Notes under the pieces: model-generated
The model's database searches: none
What the model saw: the letters and a program-made list of their open reading frames with translations, nothing else
Told to the model about the DNA's origin: nothing
Shown: piece after piece, positions 1 through 8,374 of the stretch
Numbering within the stretch: position 1 is the stretch's first letter
Layout: every line of letters begins with the position of its first letter
Position numbers and translations under genes: made by a program
Assembly: GCF_016405905.1 (NCBI RefSeq)
Contig: NZ_JAEFCB010000013.1
Coordinates: forward strand, 62,001-126,000
Direction: 5' to 3'
Source: Variovorax sp. IB41
GTDB taxonomy: Bacteria > Pseudomonadota > Gammaproteobacteria > Burkholderiales > Burkholderiaceae_C
Length of the DNA: 64,000 bases

Positions 1-1011
1 TCGGCGCGCCCCGACAGCGTGCTCAAGAAAACGCTCGAGGAGACCATGCCCATCGTGCGCGGCTCCAGTGGCTACTACCTGCTGCACGAGTTCCTGGAGC
101 CCTGCAACGAGCCCTGCTACTTCAAGGAGTTCGCCGCGCGTGCCGATGCCCGCGGGCTGGCATACCTGTGCGATGCCGAGCCCTCGACGATGTTCGTGCA
201 GAACTACGGCGAGAAGGTGCGCGATCCGCTGCTGCGCGAATGCGGCGGCAGCCAGATCATGATGGAGCAGTACCTCGACTTCCTGGTCAACCGCACCTTC
301 CGCCAGACGCTGCTTGTCAAGCAGGAGCGCGCGAGAGACATCCGCTACCGCCTCGATCCGGCGCGCATCCGTGCCCTCGAATTTGCCGGCGTGTTCACCA
401 CCGAAGACGGCGGCGCGCTCACGCTCGACGCGCGCGAGCAACCCTGCCATGCGATCCGCAACCTCAAGGTCACGCTGCGCCTGCCCGTGCACAAGGCCGT
501 GGCGCAGGTGCTCGAGGCACGCTATCCGGCATCCGCATCGGCCGAGGCCCTGATCGACGGTGCGGCAAGACTCACCGGCGAGCCGCGCGATGCGGTCGAG
601 CGCGTCGTGCTGGCCATGCTCGAGGAGCTGGTGATCCTCGGCGCCTTGCGTTTCCGGCGCACGCCGGTGCCGGCGGCGACCGAAGTCTCCGGCCTGCCGC
701 AAGCCCTCGCCGCTGTGCGCGGCGCGCCTGGCCTCTCGCTCACGGCGGGCGCCAACGCGCAGGCCTGCAACCAGTGGCACGAGCCCGTGGGCCTCACGCT
801 GCTGGAACGTAGCCTGCTGCCGCTGCTCGACGGCGCGCATTCGCACGAAGCGCTCGCCGAGCACCTGGCCGGCGAAGTGCGGGCCGATCGCCTGCGCTTC
901 ATCAAGGACGAGCAGCCGCTGACCGAGCCCGAGGCGCTGAAGGAATTCGCGCAGCAGCAAGTGGCGCTGGCCTTGAAGGACCTGCGGCGCAAGGCGCTGC
1001 TCACGGCCTGA
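1..1011 (+). CDS. Class I SAM methyltransferase, C-terminal part with methyltransferase regulatory domain (5' partial)
   Basis: The reading frame is already open at base 1, so only the C-terminal ~336 residues are present and the SAM-binding Rossmann domain must lie upstream of the window. The visible part (YYLLHEFLEPCNEPCYF, then DPARIRALEFAGVF, then a winged-helix-like tail) resembles the regulatory domain found C-terminal to methyltransferases of the PF10119 type. The substrate cannot be deduced. It ends 50 bp before ggt on the same strand. A GTG at position 19 exists but is probably internal, because the frame continues upstream and the family is longer. Confidence 0.7.
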   Translation, partial: SARPDSVLKKTLEETMPIVRGSSGYYLLHEFLEPCNEPCYFKEFAARADARGLAYLCDAEPSTMFVQNYGEKVRDPLLRECGGSQIMMEQYLDFLVNRTFRQTLLVKQERARDIRYRLDPARIRALEFAGVFTTEDGGALTLDAREQPCHAIRNLKVTLRLPVHKAVAQVLEARYPASASAEALIDGAARLTGEPRDAVERVVLAMLEELVILGALRFRRTPVPAATEVSGLPQALAAVRGAPGLSLTAGANAQACNQWHEPVGLTLLERSLLPLLDGAHSHEALAEHLAGEVRADRLRFIKDEQPLTEPEALKEFAQQQVALALKDLRRKALLTA

Positions 1012-1061
1012 GCCGAACACCCCATCCATCTTCTTCATCCAACTCAAAGAGGAGACTTCTC

Positions 1062-2798
1062 ATGCAGCAATTCCACTGGACCCCGACACTGCGCGCCGCC
1101 GTCGCGGCCACGCTCGCGCTGACGGCCGCGGGCGCGTCGCAGGCGGCTTCGCAGGCGCCGGTCGCGGCCGAGCACGGCATGGTCGTGAGCGCGCAGCACC
1201 TGGCCAGCAAGGTCGGCGTCGACGTGCTCAAGCGCGGCGGCAACGCAGTCGACGCGGCGGTCGCCGTGGGTTATGCGCTGGCGGTGGTGTACCCGGCGGC
1301 GGGCAACCTGGGCGGCGGCGGCTTCATGACCGTGCAGCTGGCCGACGGCCGCAAGACCTTCCTCGACTTCCGCGAGAAGGCGCCGCTGGCCGCCACGGCC
1401 AACATGTACCTGGACAAGGACGGCAACGTCGTCAAGGGCCTGAGCACCAACGGCCACCTCGCCGTGGGCGTGCCCGGCTCCGTGTCGGGCATGGAATACG
1501 CGCGCGAGAAGTACGGCACCATGAAGCGCGCCGACCTCATCGCCCCCTCGGTCCAGCTGGCCGACAAGGGCTTCGCGCTGGAGCAGGGCGACATCGACAT
1601 GCTGTGGACCTCCACCGCCGACTTCCAGAAAGACCCGGTCTCCGGCGCGATCTTCCTGAACAAGGGCCAGCCCTTCCAGGTCGGCCAGAAGCTGGTGCAG
1701 AAGGACCTGGCCAAGACGCTGAAGGAAATCAGCGCCAAGGGCCCCGACGGCTTCTACAAGGGCTGGGTCGGCAAGGCGATCGTGGCATCGAGCCAGGCCG
1801 GCAAGGGCATCATCACGCAGGCCGACCTGGACCAGTACAAGACGCGCGAACTCGCGCCGGTGGAGTGCGACTACCGCGGCTACCGCGTGGTGTCGGCGCC
1901 GCCCCCGAGCTCGGGCGGCGTGATCATCTGCGAGATGCTCAACATCCTGGAGGGCTATCCGCTCAAGGACCTGGGCTTCCGCTCGGCGCAGTCGGTGCAC
2001 TACCAGATCGAGGCCATGCGCCACGCCTACGTGGACCGCAACAGCTACCTGGGCGACCCCGACTTCGTGAAGAACCCGCTCGATCGCCTGCTCGACAAGG
2101 GCTACGCCGAGAAGATCCGCGCGGCCATCGACCCGAAGAAGGCCGGCGTCTCCAAGGACATCAAGCCCGGCGTCGCGCCGCACGAAGGCAGCAACACCAC
2201 CCACTACTCGATCACCGACCAGTGGGGCAACGCGGTCTCGGTCACTTACACACTGAACGACTGGTTCGGCGCCAAGGTCACGGCCGACAAGACCGGCGTG
2301 CTGCTGAACAACGAGATGGACGACTTCACCTCCAAGATCGGCGTGCCCAACATGTACGGCCTGGTGCAGGGCGAGGCCAACGCCATCGCCCCGGGCAAGC
2401 GCCCGCTGAGCTCGATGAGCCCGACGATCGTGTCCAAGGACGGCAAGCCGGTGTTCGTGGTCGGCACGCCCGGCGGCAGCCGCATCATCACGGCGGTGCT
2501 GCACACGATCCTGAACGTGGTCGACTACGGCATGAACGTGCAGGAAGCCGTCGATGCGCCGCGCTTCCACCAGCAATGGCTGCCCGACGTCACCAATGTC
2601 GAGACCTTCGCCATCAGCCCCGACACCCGCAAGATCCTGACCGACATGGGCCACAACCTGGGCGTGCCGCAGCCGGCCAACCACCTGGCCGCGATCATCG
2701 TTGTTGCGCCGTCACTGGGCGGCAAGCCAGTGGGCGCCAACCGTTTCTACGGCGCGAACGACCCGCGCCGCAACACCGGTTTGGCTGCCGGTTACTGA
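1062..2798 (+). CDS. ggt: Gamma-glutamyltransferase (glutathione hydrolase), periplasmic
   Basis: Predicted N-terminal nucleophile hydrolase that cleaves the gamma-glutamyl bond of glutathione and can transfer the glutamyl group to amino acids or water. The 578-residue length matches the E. coli enzyme. A signal peptide ends near residues 24-30. The autoprocessing/catalytic threonine is the first Thr of TTHYS at about residue 379, where the precursor is cut into large and small subunits. The later PLSSMSPTIV and GTPGGSRIIT motifs are typical of the small subunit. The start is supported by AGAGGAG eight bases upstream. It is apparently monocistronic, because a strong terminator follows. Confidence 0.95.
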   Translation: MQQFHWTPTLRAAVAATLALTAAGASQAASQAPVAAEHGMVVSAQHLASKVGVDVLKRGGNAVDAAVAVGYALAVVYPAAGNLGGGGFMTVQLADGRKTFLDFREKAPLAATANMYLDKDGNVVKGLSTNGHLAVGVPGSVSGMEYAREKYGTMKRADLIAPSVQLADKGFALEQGDIDMLWTSTADFQKDPVSGAIFLNKGQPFQVGQKLVQKDLAKTLKEISAKGPDGFYKGWVGKAIVASSQAGKGIITQADLDQYKTRELAPVECDYRGYRVVSAPPPSSGGVIICEMLNILEGYPLKDLGFRSAQSVHYQIEAMRHAYVDRNSYLGDPDFVKNPLDRLLDKGYAEKIRAAIDPKKAGVSKDIKPGVAPHEGSNTTHYSITDQWGNAVSVTYTLNDWFGAKVTADKTGVLLNNEMDDFTSKIGVPNMYGLVQGEANAIAPGKRPLSSMSPTIVSKDGKPVFVVGTPGGSRIITAVLHTILNVVDYGMNVQEAVDAPRFHQQWLPDVTNVETFAISPDTRKILTDMGHNLGVPQPANHLAAIIVVAPSLGGKPVGANRFYGANDPRRNTGLAAGY

Positions 2799-2813
2799 TC
2801 CTGCAAACTCAGG

Positions 2814-2847
2814 GGCGGTCGTGCCACGCTGGCGCGGCCGCCTTTTT
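2814..2847 (+). terminator. Rho-independent terminator after ggt
   Basis: A 12-bp stem (GGCGGTCGTGCC pairing with GGCGCGGCCGCC, including two G-U pairs) with loop ACGCT is followed directly by five T residues. It lies 15 bp after the ggt stop codon and just before the next start codon. Confidence 0.8.
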
Positions 2848-2855
2848 CATTTCTC

Positions 2856-3614
2856 ATGCACCTGCAAGACATCCTCTACACCCAGGGCTTCGGCACGCGG
2901 CGCGTGTGCGCGGGCCTCGTCCAGCAAGGCCACGTGACCATCGACGGCAAGGCCGTGACGGACCCCTTTGCCGACCTCGACCCCGAAGGCCTTCTCTACA
3001 CCGTGCAGGGCACCCCGTGGGCGTACCACGAGAAGGCCTACCTGATGCTGCACAAGCCCGCGGGCACCGAGTGCTCGCAGAAGCCCTCGACCTATCCGAG
3101 CATCTACACGCTGCTGCCTTCGCCGCTGCGGCTTCGGCCCAACAAGGGCGCGGTGCAGGGCGTGCAGGCCATCGGCCGGCTCGACCAGGACACCACGGGC
3201 CTGCTGCTCATGACCGACGACGGCCAGTTCATCCACAAGATGGGCTCGCCCAAGCACCACGTGCCCAAGGTCTACGAGGTGACGGCCAAGCACCCGGTGG
3301 ACGAGGCCCAGATCGCCAAGCTGCTGGCTGGCGTGGTGCTCGACGACGACCCGAAGCCGGTGCGCGCGGCCGCCTGCGAATCCGACAGCCCGCTGCACCT
3401 GTGGCTCACGCTCACCGAGGGCAAGTACCACCAGGTCAAGCGCATGCTGGCCGCGGTGGGCAACCGGGTCGAGGGGCTGCACCGTTCGCGCATCGGCGAC
3501 TTGTCGCTGCCCGCGGACCTGGCGCCGGGACAGTGGCGCTGGCTGACGGCCGAGGAGGTCGCGGCGCTGCGTGCGCCGACGAAGCCCGCCAAGCCCGAGA
3601 AACCACCGAAATAG
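2856..3614 (+). CDS. rsuA: 16S rRNA pseudouridine synthase, RsuA family
   Basis: Predicted RNA-modifying enzyme that isomerises uridine to pseudouridine, most likely U516 of 16S rRNA. The 252 residues start with an S4 RNA-binding domain (about residues 1-60: GTRRVCAGLVQQGHVTIDG). The catalytic domain follows, with the nucleophilic Asp in GRLDQDTTG near residue 110, and the EGKYHQVKRM motif typical of the RsuA/RluE branch. The Lys/Pro-rich tail after residue 240 is non-conserved. RsuA versus RluE/RluF cannot be settled without alignment, but the S4 domain and length favour RsuA. Confidence 0.85.
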   Translation: MHLQDILYTQGFGTRRVCAGLVQQGHVTIDGKAVTDPFADLDPEGLLYTVQGTPWAYHEKAYLMLHKPAGTECSQKPSTYPSIYTLLPSPLRLRPNKGAVQGVQAIGRLDQDTTGLLLMTDDGQFIHKMGSPKHHVPKVYEVTAKHPVDEAQIAKLLAGVVLDDDPKPVRAAACESDSPLHLWLTLTEGKYHQVKRMLAAVGNRVEGLHRSRIGDLSLPADLAPGQWRWLTAEEVAALRAPTKPAKPEKPPK

Positions 3615-3695
3615 GGGAGAGAAAGAGCGCCCGAACGGTCAGCCAGCCTTCAGGGCTGGCCGTTAAGATCGTCAGCTCTTTCCCGGAACCTTCCC

Positions 3696-4715
3696 TTGCG
3701 ACTCCCAGCCCGCCCGAACGGCCGCATCGCGGCCTTCCTGTTTTCTTCCCTGACAGCCCTCTCAGCCCTGCTGGTCCACACGGCCGCCGCCGCTGCACCG
3801 CCCGAACTCTCCCCGATCTTCGTTCTCAACTCGCTGGACGCCAACGTCAGCGTGATCAATCCGGTCGACTGGACCGAGAAGCTGCGCATTCCCACCGGCA
3901 AGGAACCGCACCACATCTACATGACGCCCGACGAAAGGTCGGTCATCGTGGCCAATTCGGCGGGCGATTCGCTCACCTTCCTCAACCCGAAGACGGCCGA
4001 GGTGCAGCGGGTGGTCTACGGCATCATCGATCCATACCAGCTGCAGTTCTCGCGCGACATGAAGTGGTTCGTCACCGCGGGCAACCGGCTGAACCACGTG
4101 GACATCTACCGCTGGGACGGCAAGGACCTCAAGCTCGCCAAGCGCATCGCCTCGGGCAAGACGCCCAGCCACATCTGGATCGACAACACCAGCACCATCG
4201 CCTACGTGACGATGCAGGACAGCGATGAGCTCATCGCCATCGACCTAGCCACGCAGGCCATCCGCTGGCGCGTGGCCACCGGCGCCATGCCGGCCGACAT
4301 CTACGGCATCCACAACGACAAGACCCTGCTCGTGGGCCTGACCGGCAGCGACGGCGTGCAGGTGTTCGACGTGGCCGGCGCCGAGCCCAAGCTGGTGGGC
4401 AAGATCCCCACCGGCAAGGGCGCCCACGCCTTCCGCTCGGCCGGCGACGGCAAGAGCGTGTTCGTGAGCAACCGGGTGGCCAACACCATCAGCCGCATCG
4501 ACATCGCGACGCTGAAGGTGAGCGCCACCTACGCGGTGCCCGGCGGCCCCGACTGCATGGACGTCTCGGCCGACGGCAAGACGCTCTACGTCACCTCGCG
4601 CTGGGCCAAGAAGCTCAGCGTGATCGACCTGGCCACGCAGAAGGTGGTGCGGCAAGTCAACGTCGGCCGCTCGCCCCACGGCGTCTGGACTCTCGACCAT
4701 GCCAAGCGTGTCTAG
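3696..4715 (+). CDS. Exported YVTN/YncE-type beta-propeller protein
   Basis: 339 residues beginning at a TTG codon with a signal peptide of about 34 residues (basic start, hydrophobic stretch, AAAAAPPE). The mature part is built from repeated units such as IFVLNSLDANVSVIN, VIVANSAGDSLTFLN, VFVSNRVANTISRID and LYVTSRWAKKLSVID, the pattern of a seven-bladed YVTN-type propeller acting in the periplasm. Such proteins bind ligands or partners and usually have no catalytic role. Its 3' end overlaps the following deacetylase gene by 17 bp, so the two are very probably co-transcribed. The start codon is uncertain because no strong ribosome site precedes the TTG. Confidence 0.8.
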   Translation: MRLPARPNGRIAAFLFSSLTALSALLVHTAAAAAPPELSPIFVLNSLDANVSVINPVDWTEKLRIPTGKEPHHIYMTPDERSVIVANSAGDSLTFLNPKTAEVQRVVYGIIDPYQLQFSRDMKWFVTAGNRLNHVDIYRWDGKDLKLAKRIASGKTPSHIWIDNTSTIAYVTMQDSDELIAIDLATQAIRWRVATGAMPADIYGIHNDKTLLVGLTGSDGVQVFDVAGAEPKLVGKIPTGKGAHAFRSAGDGKSVFVSNRVANTISRIDIATLKVSATYAVPGGPDCMDVSADGKTLYVTSRWAKKLSVIDLATQKVVRQVNVGRSPHGVWTLDHAKRV

Positions 4716-5505
4716 CCGGGTCCGCAGGGCCGTCGCTCTGGCGATGGCCGTTTCCGTCGTCCCCGCCGCCTGGGCGCAGGGCGGCACCTGCGAGAAGCCC
4801 GTCTACCTGACCTTCGACACCGGCCACATGGGCATCGCCCCGCTGGTGGCCGAAGTGCTCAAGCGCCAGGACGTGCGCGTCACCTTCTTCGCCGCCGCCG
4901 AGCGCACCACCACCGACGGCGACAGCCTGGACAACCACTGGGCGCCGTGGTGGAAGGCGAGGGCCGCCGAGGGCAACGAGTTCGCCTCGCACACCTACGA
5001 CCACACCTACTGGCGCGCCGATCTGAAGGGCACCACGCCCACCTTCCGCGTGAAGCCCTCGGCGGGCGCGTTCGCCGGCCGCGAGTTCACCTGGACCGCC
5101 GCCGAGTACTGCGCCAACATCAGCAAGGCCTCCGACCGTCTCGCGCTCATCACCGGCAAGAAGCCGCTGCCGCTGTACCGCGCGCCGGGCGGCAAGACCT
5201 CGCCCAAGCTGCTGGCGGCGGCCAAGGCCTGCGGCTTCGAGTACGTGGGCTGGGCGCCCGCGGGCTTTCTCGGCGACGAGCTGCCGAGCGAAAAATTCAG
5301 CAACGAGAAGCTGCTCACGCAGGCGCTGGACACCATCCGCCCCGGGGACATCCTGCTCGCGCACCTGGGCATCTGGTCGCGCAAGGACCCATGGGCGCCG
5401 GCCAACCTGGAGCCGCTGATCGTCGGCCTGAAGGCCAAGGGCTTCTGCTTCCAGACCCTGCGCCAGCACCCCGACTACCGCGCCTGGATCGCATCCCACC
5501 CTTGA
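4699..5505 (+). CDS. Exported polysaccharide deacetylase-family (NodB) protein with altered metal motif
   Basis: 268 residues with a signal peptide cleaved near AWA-Q (residues 25-27). The NodB fold is visible as five motifs: LTFDTG at 38-42, SHTYDH with metal-type His98 and His102, YRAPGG near 161, a GWAPAG segment and LLAHLG near the end. In canonical family members motif 1 is TFDDG; here the second Asp, a metal ligand, is Thr41. The enzyme may use a different coordination or may have lost activity. The gene overlaps the propeller gene before it and is followed after 10 bp by a hydroxylase gene, suggesting a three-gene envelope operon. Confidence 0.8.
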   Translation: MPSVSSRVRRAVALAMAVSVVPAAWAQGGTCEKPVYLTFDTGHMGIAPLVAEVLKRQDVRVTFFAAAERTTTDGDSLDNHWAPWWKARAAEGNEFASHTYDHTYWRADLKGTTPTFRVKPSAGAFAGREFTWTAAEYCANISKASDRLALITGKKPLPLYRAPGGKTSPKLLAAAKACGFEYVGWAPAGFLGDELPSEKFSNEKLLTQALDTIRPGDILLAHLGIWSRKDPWAPANLEPLIVGLKAKGFCFQTLRQHPDYRAWIASHP

Positions 5506-5515
5506 GGAAGCGGCC

Positions 5516-6490
5516 GTGATCGACTGGTTGACGGACCTTTTCTCCGCGCTGCAGGGCTGGTTCTTCGAGACCGCCGTGCAGCCGCTGGTGTACGCCATCG
5601 GCCTGGGCGGCTGGACCGAGGACGCCTTCGACGCCACCGGCTGGCTGCTGGTCGGCTTCATCCAGATCGTCGTGCTGCTCGCGGTGATCGGGCCGCTGCA
5701 GCGCTGGCGCTCGGTGGAGCCGGTGGTCGACCGCCACGCGATCCGCATCGACGTGCTCTACACGCTGATCCATCGGCTGGGGCTCTTTCGCCTGGCGCTT
5801 TTCTTCACGCTGCAGCCTTTCTTCGACGATGCGCTGGGGAGCCTGCGCACGGCGGGGTGGGGCACTTTCCACCTCGATGAGGTCTGGCCCGGCGTGACCG
5901 ACGTGGCGTGGGTGGCCTTCGCCATCTACTTGGTGGTGCTCGACTTCGTCGGCTACTGGATCCACCGCGGCCAGCACCAGTTCAACTGGTGGTGGGGCCT
6001 GCATTCGCTGCACCACTCGCAGCGCCAGATGACCATGTGGAGCGACGACCGCAACCACCTGCTGGACGATGTGATCCACGACACGCTCATCGTCATCGTG
6101 GCGCAGCTGATCGGCGTGGCGCCGGGGCAGTTCATCGCCTTCGTCGCCTTCACGCAGCTGAGCGAGAGCCTGCAGCACGCGAACCTGAAGCTGGGTTTCG
6201 GCGCCATTGGCGAGCGGCTGTGGATCAGCCCGCGCTTCCACCGGCTGCACCACAGCATCGGCCTGGGTCACGAGTCGCATGGCAGGAGCACGCTGGGCGG
6301 CCACAACTTCGGCGTGCTGCTGCCGTGGTGGGACATGCTGTTTCGCACCGCGAACTTCGAGGACCGCTACGACCCGACCGGCATCCGCGACCAGGTCGAG
6401 CCCGGCGAAGGCGGCCGCACGCGCGACTACGGCCGGGGCTTCTGGGCGCAGCAGTGGCTGGGCCTCAAACGCATGGTCGGTCGCGGCTGA
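5516..6490 (+). CDS. Sterol desaturase / fatty acid hydroxylase superfamily membrane protein
   Basis: 324 residues starting at GTG with GAGGAAG about 7 bases upstream. It has several hydrophobic helices and the three histidine clusters expected for a membrane di-iron oxygenase: HRGQH, HSLHHS and HRLHHS. The family hydroxylates or desaturates lipid chains, using iron and oxygen at the cytoplasmic membrane face. The substrate in bacteria is generally unknown. It follows the deacetylase by 10 bp, so the products may act together on an envelope lipid or glycolipid, but that link is only inference from position. Confidence 0.8.
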   Translation: MIDWLTDLFSALQGWFFETAVQPLVYAIGLGGWTEDAFDATGWLLVGFIQIVVLLAVIGPLQRWRSVEPVVDRHAIRIDVLYTLIHRLGLFRLALFFTLQPFFDDALGSLRTAGWGTFHLDEVWPGVTDVAWVAFAIYLVVLDFVGYWIHRGQHQFNWWWGLHSLHHSQRQMTMWSDDRNHLLDDVIHDTLIVIVAQLIGVAPGQFIAFVAFTQLSESLQHANLKLGFGAIGERLWISPRFHRLHHSIGLGHESHGRSTLGGHNFGVLLPWWDMLFRTANFEDRYDPTGIRDQVEPGEGGRTRDYGRGFWAQQWLGLKRMVGRG

Positions 6491-6543
6491 ATCACCAGGG
6501 CAATCGCCCCGGGTCCGATTCCAGGCGTTATCCTCGCTGCCTC

Positions 6544-7431
6544 ATGCGCCTGCTCCTCGACTCCTTCTGGCGCGCGGTCGCCTATTGCATGCTGCCGCGC
6601 GTGATCGTGCTGTCGCTGCTGCCGTTGGGCGTGATGGTGGTGCTGGGTGCCGGCCTCGGTTATTTCTACTGGGATTCGGCCGTGACCTGGACGCGCGGCG
6701 CGCTCGACGCCTGGCCGCTGCTGTCCAGCTTCTGGGCCTGGATCGGGCGGCTTTTCTCCAGCGACATCACTTCCGTGCTGGCCTCGATGGTGGTGGTGTT
6801 CGCCGCCACGCCGCTGATCGTGGTGGTGTCGCTCCTGATCGTGGCGGGGCTGATGTCCCCGGCCCTCACCAAGCTCGTGGGCGAGCGCCGCTTTCCCTCA
6901 CTGGAGCAGAAGAAGGGCGCCTCCTTCTTCGGCAGCGTGGCCCGCTCGCTGGGCGTGACGCTCCTGGCGCTTGTGGCGCTGGTGGTCTCGATGCCGCTCT
7001 GGCTCATTCCGCCGCTGGTGCTGATTCTTCCGCCGCTCATCTGGGGCTGGCTCACCTACCGGGTCATGAGTTTCGATGCGCTGGCCGAGCACGCGAGCCC
7101 CGAGGAGCGCGCGACGCTGTTGCGCGCGCACCGGCTGCCGCTCCTGTGCATCGGGGTGCTGTGCGGCTACCTCGGCGCCGCGCCGAGCATCGTCTGGGCC
7201 TCTGGCCTGCTGTTCGCCGCCGCCTTCTTCGTGCTGGTGCCGATCGCCATCTGGATCTACACACTGGTCTTTGCCTTCTCCGCACTCTGGTTCGCGCACT
7301 ATTGCCTCGATGCCCTGGCCCAGCTGCGCACGCAGCGCGCCGCGGCACTGGCCTCGGCCGAAGGCGGCACGCCCGCGCTCGAAGCAGCCGAAGCCAACCA
7401 GGCCGCTCTTTCTCAATGGGGTTCACCATGA
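6544..7431 (+). CDS. EI24-domain integral membrane protein
   Basis: 295 residues with about six hydrophobic segments (for example residues 19-40, 78-105, 140-165, 205-250). The overall pattern, with LLLDSFWRAVAYCMLP at the start and PLWLIPPLVLILPPLIWGW in the middle, fits the EI24/CysZ-like membrane family. CysZ imports sulfate in E. coli, but this protein is in a different subgroup and no cys gene is adjacent, so the function is open. Its stop codon overlaps the next start (ATGA), so it is translationally coupled to the molybdopterin-binding protein gene. Confidence 0.75.
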   Translation: MRLLLDSFWRAVAYCMLPRVIVLSLLPLGVMVVLGAGLGYFYWDSAVTWTRGALDAWPLLSSFWAWIGRLFSSDITSVLASMVVVFAATPLIVVVSLLIVAGLMSPALTKLVGERRFPSLEQKKGASFFGSVARSLGVTLLALVALVVSMPLWLIPPLVLILPPLIWGWLTYRVMSFDALAEHASPEERATLLRAHRLPLLCIGVLCGYLGAAPSIVWASGLLFAAAFFVLVPIAIWIYTLVFAFSALWFAHYCLDALAQLRTQRAAALASAEGGTPALEAAEANQAALSQWGSP

Positions 7432-8228
7432 CACGCGCATTCGGTCTCATCGTCGTCGGCGACGAGATCCTCTCCGGCAAGCGCGCCGACAAGCACATGC
7501 CCAAGGTCATCGAGCTGCTCGCCGCGCGCGGCCTGCAGCTGGGCTGGGCCGAATACGTGGGCGACGAGCCGACGCGCATCACCGCGGCGCTCATGCGCGC
7601 CTTCGCCTCGGGCGACATCGTGTTCTCGACCGGCGGCATCGGCGCCACGCCCGACGACCACACCCGCCAGTGCGCCGCCAAGGCGCTGCGCGTGCCGCTC
7701 GCGCTGCACCCGGAGGCCGAGGTGCTGATCCGCGAGCGCATGCAGGACACGGCCAAGGAGCAGGGCACGGTCTACGAGCCCGACCGTCCCGACAACATCC
7801 ACCGCCTGAACATGGGCGTGTTCCCCGAGGGCGCGACGATCATTCGCAACCCGTACAACAAGATCCCGGGTTTCAGCGTCGAGCACGTGCATTTCGTGCC
7901 GGGTTTCCCGGTCATGGCCTGGCCGATGATCGAATCGGTGCTCGACGGCCGCTACCCCGATTTGTTCACCCGCAACGCCATCGCCGAGAAGTCGGTGATC
8001 GTTTTCGGTGCGATGGAGGCGACCCTCACGCCCCTGATGCAGGCGATCGAGGAGGCTCACGCCGGCATCAAGGTGTTCAGCCTGCCCAGCGTCGATCACC
8101 CGCAATACGGCCGTCACATCGAGTTGGGCGTCAAAGGCGACCCGGGCCGGCTCGATGCGGCGTATACCCAGCTGATCGAAGGGTTGCACACTTTCGATGC
8201 CAAGCTTGGCCCAGAATTGGTGCGTTAA
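7428..8228 (+). CDS. Molybdopterin-binding domain protein (MoaB/CinA N-terminal type)
   Basis: 266 residues. The N-terminal ~170 residues form a MoCF-biosynthesis-like domain: GLIVVGDEILSGKRADKH and the signature STGGIGATPDDHT. The C-terminal ~95 residues lack the amidohydrolase part of full CinA. Its role may be pterin or nucleotide binding, which is not established. I chose the ATG at 7428 because it overlaps the preceding stop codon as ATGA; an in-frame ATG at 7416 would give four more residues without a better ribosome site. Confidence 0.8.
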   Translation: MTRAFGLIVVGDEILSGKRADKHMPKVIELLAARGLQLGWAEYVGDEPTRITAALMRAFASGDIVFSTGGIGATPDDHTRQCAAKALRVPLALHPEAEVLIRERMQDTAKEQGTVYEPDRPDNIHRLNMGVFPEGATIIRNPYNKIPGFSVEHVHFVPGFPVMAWPMIESVLDGRYPDLFTRNAIAEKSVIVFGAMEATLTPLMQAIEEAHAGIKVFSLPSVDHPQYGRHIELGVKGDPGRLDAAYTQLIEGLHTFDAKLGPELVR

Positions 8229-8235
8229 AAGTCAT

Positions 8236-8252
8236 TGCACCAATTTGGGGAA
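8236..8252 (+). promoter_or_regulatory. Candidate NtrC-binding site upstream of glnA (distal)
   Basis: TGCACC-AATTT-GGGGAA fits the NtrC dyad TGCACC-N5-GGTGCA with a perfect left arm and four of six bases in the right arm. It is centred about 94 bp before the predicted sigma54 transcription start. The known role of such sites is to place NtrC-phosphate for contact with sigma54 polymerase by looping. Confidence 0.45.
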
Positions 8253-8260
8253 TTTCCTTC

Positions 8261-8277
8261 TGTATTTAAGCGGTGCA
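8261..8277 (+). promoter_or_regulatory. Candidate NtrC-binding site upstream of glnA (proximal)
   Basis: TGTATT-TAAGC-GGTGCA has a perfect right arm and three of six bases in the left arm of the NtrC consensus. Its centre is 25 bp from that of the distal site, about 69 bp before the predicted start. Each site alone is weak; the pairing and the sigma54 promoter downstream raise the likelihood. Confidence 0.4.
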
Positions 8278-8311
8278 TCTGCCGAGAAAGCCTCAATCCG
8301 TGAGGCGACAA

Positions 8312-8327
8312 TGGCACAGAAACTGCA
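8312..8327 (+). promoter_or_regulatory. Sigma54 (-24/-12) promoter of glnA
   Basis: TGGCACAGAAACTGCA has the GG and GC elements separated by exactly ten bases, and it matches the RpoN consensus TGGCAC-N5-TTGCA except for one base in the -12 box. The expected transcription start is near 8338, about 37 bases before the glnA start codon. Confidence 0.75.
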
Positions 8328-8374
8328 TCCTTCGTTCCCGTATTCCAAACCACCATCCAACTCAGGAGAAACTG

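Noticed and set aside
1044-2684. Open frame antisense to ggt
   Set aside because: Val/His/Arg-rich low-complexity translation; ggt on the plus strand is full length with its catalytic motif.
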